Source of the DNA: Gammaproteobacteria bacterium UBA2168
GTDB taxonomy: Bacteria > Pseudomonadota > Gammaproteobacteria > Pseudomonadales > Azotimanducaceae
Direction of reading: 5' to 3'
DNA: 29,378 bases
NCBI GenBank assembly: GCA_002327525.1
Contig: DCWG01000088.1
Location: forward strand, 1-29,378
The notes below the pieces were generated by a model. That model searched no databases and was not told the origin of the DNA. It was given only the letters and a program-made list of their open reading frames with translations. Shown piece by piece: positions 25,612 to 29,378 of the stretch. The stretch's first letter is position 1. Each line of letters starts with the position of its first letter. The translations under genes were made by a program, and so were the position numbers.

Positions 25612-26058
25612 ATGAAGGCCGTAAAGGACATCAACGACCTCTTCGACTACCTGCCGCACCGCTATCCCTTCCTGCTGATCGATCGTATCACGGAGCTTAA
25701 GGTGGGTAGCCGGGCGGCCGGTTACAAGAACGTGACCATGAACGAGCCGTTCTTCGAGGGACACTTCCCAGGACACCCCATCATGCCAGGTGTGCTCATT
25801 ATAGAAGCAATGGCGCAACTGGCTGGGGTGCTCGCCTTCGAGACCAAGAACACACGCCCGAAGGACGGAAGGATTTACTACCTGGCGGGTGCCGACAACG
25901 CCCGCTTCAAGCGGCCGGTACTGCCCGGTGACCGGCTCGACATGAGTACGGAAATCATGGTCGACAGGCGTCAGCTGATGAAGTTCGACTGCAAGGCGTT
26001 CGTCGATGAAGAGGTGGCCTGCTCCGCCGAGCTGCTGTGCGTGGAACGGAAGATCTGA
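25612..26058 (+). CDS. fabZ: 3-hydroxyacyl-ACP dehydratase FabZ
   Basis: FabZ dehydrates 3-hydroxyacyl-ACP in fatty acid synthesis and competes with LpxA and LpxD for the same substrate. The hot-dog fold protein has [13 protein letters not shown] (14-26) and the active-site helix [20 protein letters not shown] with His51 and Glu65. I chose the ATG at 25612 (148 residues; P. aeruginosa 146). A GTG at 25585 has a well-spaced AGGA and would give 157 residues, but its added codons include AGA-GGA, which looks more like a ribosome binding site (12 bases from the ATG). lpxA starts 2 bp after the stop. Confidence 0.94.
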   Translation: MKAVKDINDLFDYLPHRYPFLLIDRITELKVGSRAAGYKNVTMNEPFFEGHFPGHPIMPGVLIIEAMAQLAGVLAFETKNTRPKDGRIYYLAGADNARFKRPVLPGDRLDMSTEIMVDRRQLMKFDCKAFVDEEVACSAELLCVERKI

Positions 26059-26060
26059 AT

Positions 26061-26855
26061 ATGATCGATGCGCGCGCCATAGTCGATCCGTCGGCAAAGC
26101 TTGGTGAGAACGTGAGTATCGGTCCCTGGACCATCATCGGTCCGGACGTGGAGATCGGCGATGGGACGAGCATCGCCTCACATGTGGTGGTGAAGGGGCC
26201 GACGCGTATCGGGTGCGACAATTGCGTCTATCAATTCTCGTCCATCGGCGAGGACACTCCGGCGATAGCTTACGGGGGCGAAGCCACGACCCTCGAGATT
26301 GGCGACAACAACATATTCCGCGAGGGCGTAACCGTGCACAGGGGCATGGTGCAGGATCGTGGCGAGACTGTTATCGGCAGCAATGGGTTGTTCATGGCAT
26401 ACGTCCACATCGGTCATGACTGCATCGTCGGTGATCACGTCATCATGGCGAACAACGCCTCGGTGTCCGGTCATGTGAAGGTGGGGGATCACGCCAATTT
26501 CGGTGGCTATGCGGGTGTGGCCCAGTTTCGTGACGTGGGCGCATATACGCATATCGCGGCTTTCAGCCTGGTGATCAAAGACGTGCCGGCATTTGTCACC
26601 GCCGTTGGCAACCCGGCCGCAGCCGTTGGCATGAACATCGAAGGCCTGAAACGGCGAGGTTACGGGAAGGACACCATAGCCGCGCTCCGATCCGCTTATC
26701 GCACGGTCTATCGCTCGGGACTCACCGCCAAGGAGGCGTTCTCGGCGCTTGAGGAGGCGGCCGGTGAGCACGCGGAGGTGGCGGTTTTCGCACAGTCGAT
26801 CGAAGAATCTACTCACGGCATCGTGCGCCCGCGGCGGGGCCAAGGCGGCGGCTGA
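26061..26855 (+). CDS. lpxA: UDP-N-acetylglucosamine O-acyltransferase LpxA (variant active-site residues)
   Basis: LpxA performs the first step of lipid A synthesis, moving a 3-hydroxyacyl chain from ACP to UDP-GlcNAc. The 264-residue beta-helix protein has YQFSSIGEDTP, IREGVTVHRG and the catalytic His119 in VHIGHDC (E. coli His125; offset -6), plus NIEGLKRRG. His116 and His138 match His122 and His144. However residue 154 is Ala where E. coli has His160 (AQF instead of HQF), and residue 167 is Ala at the Gly173 chain-length position. The ATG at 26061 lies 2 bp after fabZ; a longer frame to 26037 is not family-like. The stop overlaps lpxB by one base. Confidence 0.94.
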   Translation: MIDARAIVDPSAKLGENVSIGPWTIIGPDVEIGDGTSIASHVVVKGPTRIGCDNCVYQFSSIGEDTPAIAYGGEATTLEIGDNNIFREGVTVHRGMVQDRGETVIGSNGLFMAYVHIGHDCIVGDHVIMANNASVSGHVKVGDHANFGGYAGVAQFRDVGAYTHIAAFSLVIKDVPAFVTAVGNPAAAVGMNIEGLKRRGYGKDTIAALRSAYRTVYRSGLTAKEAFSALEEAAGEHAEVAVFAQSIEESTHGIVRPRRGQGGG

Positions 26856-28054
26856 TGACCGCGTTCGGCAGCGCAGGCAATCACGGCTCGGGACCATTGA
26901 CCATCGGTGTGCTCGCAGGGGAAGCCTCGGGCGACAATCTCGGTGCCGGAATGATGCGTGCATGCAAGGCCAGAAATCCGGACGTGCGTTTCATCGGTGT
27001 CGGGGGAGAGGCGATGCAGGCCGAGGGTCTCGAGAGTTTGTTCGACATGGATGTGCTCTCGGTCAACGGCTTCCGCGAGCCGATTCTGAGGTTTCCCGAA
27101 CTCCTCGGCAGACTTCTCGAACTGCGTCGGGTCATGCTCGCCGAGCGGCCGACCGCGTTCGTCGGAGTGGATTTCAACGTGTTCAATCTGTTGCTCGAGC
27201 GGCAATTGAAGAAGCACGGAATACCCACCATTCACTACGTCAGCCCATCGGTCTACGCGTGGCGGCGTGGGCGTGTGAAGCGCATCGGTCGCTCGGCGGA
27301 TGCTTTGCTCGCGCTCTATCCATTCGAGGCGGCGTTCTACAGCAATACCGAGGTGAGCGTGCACTTCGTCGGCCATCCGCTGGCGGATGCCATAGAGCCG
27401 GACGCGGGGAACGACTCGAACCGTGAAGCGGCTCGTCAACGCCTCGGTCTCGCCTCTGGGCGACGTGTGGTCGCACTTCTGCCCGGCAGCCGCGGCAGTG
27501 AGCTTGTCAACATGCTGCCGGTGTTTCTCGGGGCTGCAGAGATTCTGGCCGAGGAGGCGCCCACTTCCTTTGTCGTGCCCTGTCCGCGCGCCGTGCTGGT
27601 TCCCCAGCTTCGCCAGGCGCTCGACGCGCGGACCGGCCTCGACGTGCTGGTGTATGAAGGCGATGGCAGGGAGGCACTCACCGCAGCGGACGCGGCACTC
27701 GTCAAGTCGGGTACCAGTACCCTCGAGGCGATGATGTTGCGCAGGCCCATGGTGGTCAGCTACCGGCTGGGTCCGCTCGCGGCGAAGGTGGCGAGAATGC
27801 TGATCAAGACGGAATTCATCGCACTGCCCAACATTCTTGCCGGGAGGGCACTGGTGCCGGAACTGCTTCAGGATGATGCCACTCCGGCGGCGCTTGCTGA
27901 GAATTTGCTCGCCGAGCTTTACAAAGCCGAGCACGAGCCCGAGTATCTTGCAGAGTTTCAGCGCCTGCACGCGGCTCTGCGCCAGGATGCGAACGAGCAC
28001 GCGGCGGAGGCTGTACTCGATACGATTGAGGAGCACGATGGCCGACTTCCCTAG
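26855..28054 (+). CDS. lpxB: Lipid-A-disaccharide synthase LpxB
   Basis: LpxB joins UDP-2,3-diacylglucosamine and lipid X into the lipid A disaccharide, at the inner face of the inner membrane. The 399-residue GT19 protein has GVLAGEASGDNLGA (18-31), FIGVGGEAM, HYVSPSVYAWRRGRV, LLPGSRGSEL and ALVKSGTSTLEAMM. The ATG shares its first base with the lpxA stop (TGATG), a sign of translational coupling. An N-terminal extension of about 15 polar residues precedes the first strand. rnhB follows after 12 bp. Confidence 0.96.
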   Translation: MTAFGSAGNHGSGPLTIGVLAGEASGDNLGAGMMRACKARNPDVRFIGVGGEAMQAEGLESLFDMDVLSVNGFREPILRFPELLGRLLELRRVMLAERPTAFVGVDFNVFNLLLERQLKKHGIPTIHYVSPSVYAWRRGRVKRIGRSADALLALYPFEAAFYSNTEVSVHFVGHPLADAIEPDAGNDSNREAARQRLGLASGRRVVALLPGSRGSELVNMLPVFLGAAEILAEEAPTSFVVPCPRAVLVPQLRQALDARTGLDVLVYEGDGREALTAADAALVKSGTSTLEAMMLRRPMVVSYRLGPLAAKVARMLIKTEFIALPNILAGRALVPELLQDDATPAALAENLLAELYKAEHEPEYLAEFQRLHAALRQDANEHAAEAVLDTIEEHDGRLP

Positions 28055-28066
28055 CCCGCATTCTGC

Positions 28067-28696
28067 ATGAGTACAGGGTGGTTCGAAGGGCTGACGGTTC
28101 GGGGTCTCACCGCCGGCGTGGACGAGGTGGGGCGGGGACCCCTCGCCGGTCCGGTGGTCGCAGGCGCGGTCGTGCTGGATGCCCGTAAACCCATCGAGGG
28201 ATTGCGCGATTCGAAACGCCTCACGGCAAAACGCCGGGCGCTGCTTGCCGACAGCATCAAACAGCGCGCACTGGCATGTGCGCTAGGACGCGCAGAAGTA
28301 GAAGAGATAGACGAATTGAACATTCTGAGGGCGAGCCACCTGGCGATGCAGCGTGCCGTAACGGCACTCGGCGTGCGGCCGCAGGTGGTGTACGTGGACG
28401 GCAACCTGCTACCGCGCTTCGAGATACCGGCGGTGGCTGTGGTCAAGGGAGACGACCGCGTGCCGGAGATCGCTGCCGGATCCATTCTCGCCAAACATGC
28501 CCGGGATGAGGAGATGATCGAACTGAGTCACCGTTTCCCCGGCTATGGTCTCGAGCAGCACAAGGGCTATCCAACACGCTCCCATCTTGCCGCGCTCGAG
28601 AATCTGGGCCCGAGCCCCGTGCATCGGCGCAGTTTTGCTCCAGTGCGGCTTTGGCAGTCTGCGTCGAGACAACGTACTACGGAACTCGCCCTGTGA
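28067..28696 (+). CDS. rnhB: Ribonuclease HII
   Basis: RNase HII cuts the RNA strand of RNA-DNA hybrids and starts removal of single ribonucleotides from DNA. The 209-residue protein has [19 protein letters not shown] (17-35; catalytic Asp19, Glu20), [16 protein letters not shown] with Asp111, [24 protein letters not shown], and the C-terminal [13 protein letters not shown]. All acidic active-site residues appear present. The gene sits between lpxB and dnaE, a common gammaproteobacterial order, and its stop overlaps the dnaE start by 4 bp (GTGA). Confidence 0.96.
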   Translation: MSTGWFEGLTVRGLTAGVDEVGRGPLAGPVVAGAVVLDARKPIEGLRDSKRLTAKRRALLADSIKQRALACALGRAEVEEIDELNILRASHLAMQRAVTALGVRPQVVYVDGNLLPRFEIPAVAVVKGDDRVPEIAAGSILAKHARDEEMIELSHRFPGYGLEQHKGYPTRSHLAALENLGPSPVHRRSFAPVRLWQSASRQRTTELAL

Positions 28697-29378
28697 GTGC
28701 GGCAGCAGAGTTCGTACATCTGCGCACACACAGTGAGTTCTCGATTACCGATGGGTTGATCAAGATGCCGCGACTGGCATCGGCCGTTCGCGCCCGGGGG
28801 ATGCCGGCGGTCGCTTTGACGGATCGCGGAAATCTGTTTGGTCTGGTGAAGTTTTACGATGCATGCCTTCGCGAGGGGGTGAAGCCGATCGTCGGTGCGG
28901 ATCTGCGCTACACGGATGAGGATGCATTGGAGTCGCGCCTCACGGCGCTGGCCATGAACAGACAAGGTTACCAGAACCTGATCGCGCTGGTTTCCGCGGC
29001 TTACGTCAAGGCGCCCGAGCGCGGTTTGGTGACGCAGAATCAACTCCTAGCCCACGGAGACGGCCTGATTCTGCTCTGCGGCGGCTGTGACAGCGGGTTG
29101 GTTCGTCTGCTGGAAAAGGGCGAACTCGCTACGGCGCTCGAACGCGCTCGCTGGTGGGCGCGGCACTTTGATGAGCGCTTCTACCTGGAAGTCCAGCGCA
29201 CCGGCCGCAATGGCGACGAGGCGCGTTTGCGCGCAACGCTCGAGCTTGCGGGGGAGGCGAGGTTGCCGATCGTGGCGACCAACGAGGTCTGTTTCCTGGA
29301 GGCGGACGACTTCGAGGCACACGAGACACGGGTGTGTATACAGGAGAGCCGCACGCTCAACGATCCGCGCCGTGAGCG
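28693..29378 (+). CDS. dnaE: DNA polymerase III alpha subunit DnaE (5' part)
   Basis: The first 228 codons are present and open to the window edge. They begin [20 protein letters not shown] and contain [46 protein letters not shown] and [11 protein letters not shown], all typical of the N-terminal PHP domain of the replicative polymerase. A full protein would be near 1160 residues. The start is GTG, overlapping the rnhB stop as GTGA; this reading frame matches E. coli DnaE from its seventh residue on. Confidence 0.95.
   Translation, partial: MSAAAEFVHLRTHSEFSITDGLIKMPRLASAVRARGMPAVALTDRGNLFGLVKFYDACLREGVKPIVGADLRYTDEDALESRLTALAMNRQGYQNLIALVSAAYVKAPERGLVTQNQLLAHGDGLILLCGGCDSGLVRLLEKGELATALERARWWARHFDERFYLEVQRTGRNGDEARLRATLELAGEARLPIVATNEVCFLEADDFEAHETRVCIQESRTLNDPRRE

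Noticed and set aside
24655..26097. 480-codon minus-strand open frame across lpxD and fabZ
   Set aside because: It covers two clearly real genes on the other strand; the sequence is His/Arg-rich shadow typical of GC-rich coding DNA.
26813..28036. 407-codon minus-strand open frame opposite lpxB
   Set aside because: Antisense shadow of lpxB with no recognisable domain.

Overview
The window is a chromosomal housekeeping segment of a GC-rich gammaproteobacterium. Three things point there: the map/rpsB head-to-head pair, the glnD-dapC-dapD-dapE run, and the rpsB-to-dnaE superoperon in an order close to Pseudomonas. DapD, LpxD and FabZ also look Pseudomonas-like in sequence and length. Genus cannot be fixed from sequence alone. 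I find no tRNA, rRNA, CRISPR array, prophage or defence genes, and no convincing undescribed multi-gene system. The unusual features are departures from a very conserved gene order and details inside known genes.

Layout. Positions 1-34 are the lysine-rich tail of an unidentified gene, followed by a hairpin. moeA (-) and tsaB (+) are divergent with only 2 bp between their start codons. rsmJ overlaps tsaB and converges on plsB with a 14-bp overlap. From 15468 down to 2714 the minus strand holds a tightly packed probable operon: map, glnD, dapC, dapD, dapE, gspN, gspC, gspD, plsB. It combines protein N-terminal maturation, nitrogen signalling, the succinylase branch of lysine/diaminopimelate synthesis, three type II secretion genes and the first acyltransferase of phospholipid synthesis.

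Positions 15469-15686 are a shared regulatory region with an extended -10 promoter and a long leader for rpsB. From there the plus strand runs rpsB, tsf, frr, uppS, cdsA, rseP, bamA, skp, lpxD, fabZ, lpxA, lpxB, rnhB and the start of dnaE. This block joins translation, undecaprenyl and CDP-diacylglycerol synthesis, envelope stress proteolysis, outer-membrane protein assembly and lipid A synthesis.

Main oddities. pyrH is absent between tsf and frr, and dxr is absent between cdsA and rseP. rpsB carries a long Ala/Glu tail encoded by a near-pure GCCGAA hexanucleotide repeat. A 265-bp miniature inverted-repeat element sits exactly in the bamA stop codon and supplies its last base. lpxD appears to start at CTG. 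LpxA has Ala where E. coli has His160, and Ala at the Gly173 chain-length position. gspN-gspC-gspD stand apart from any gspE-M genes.
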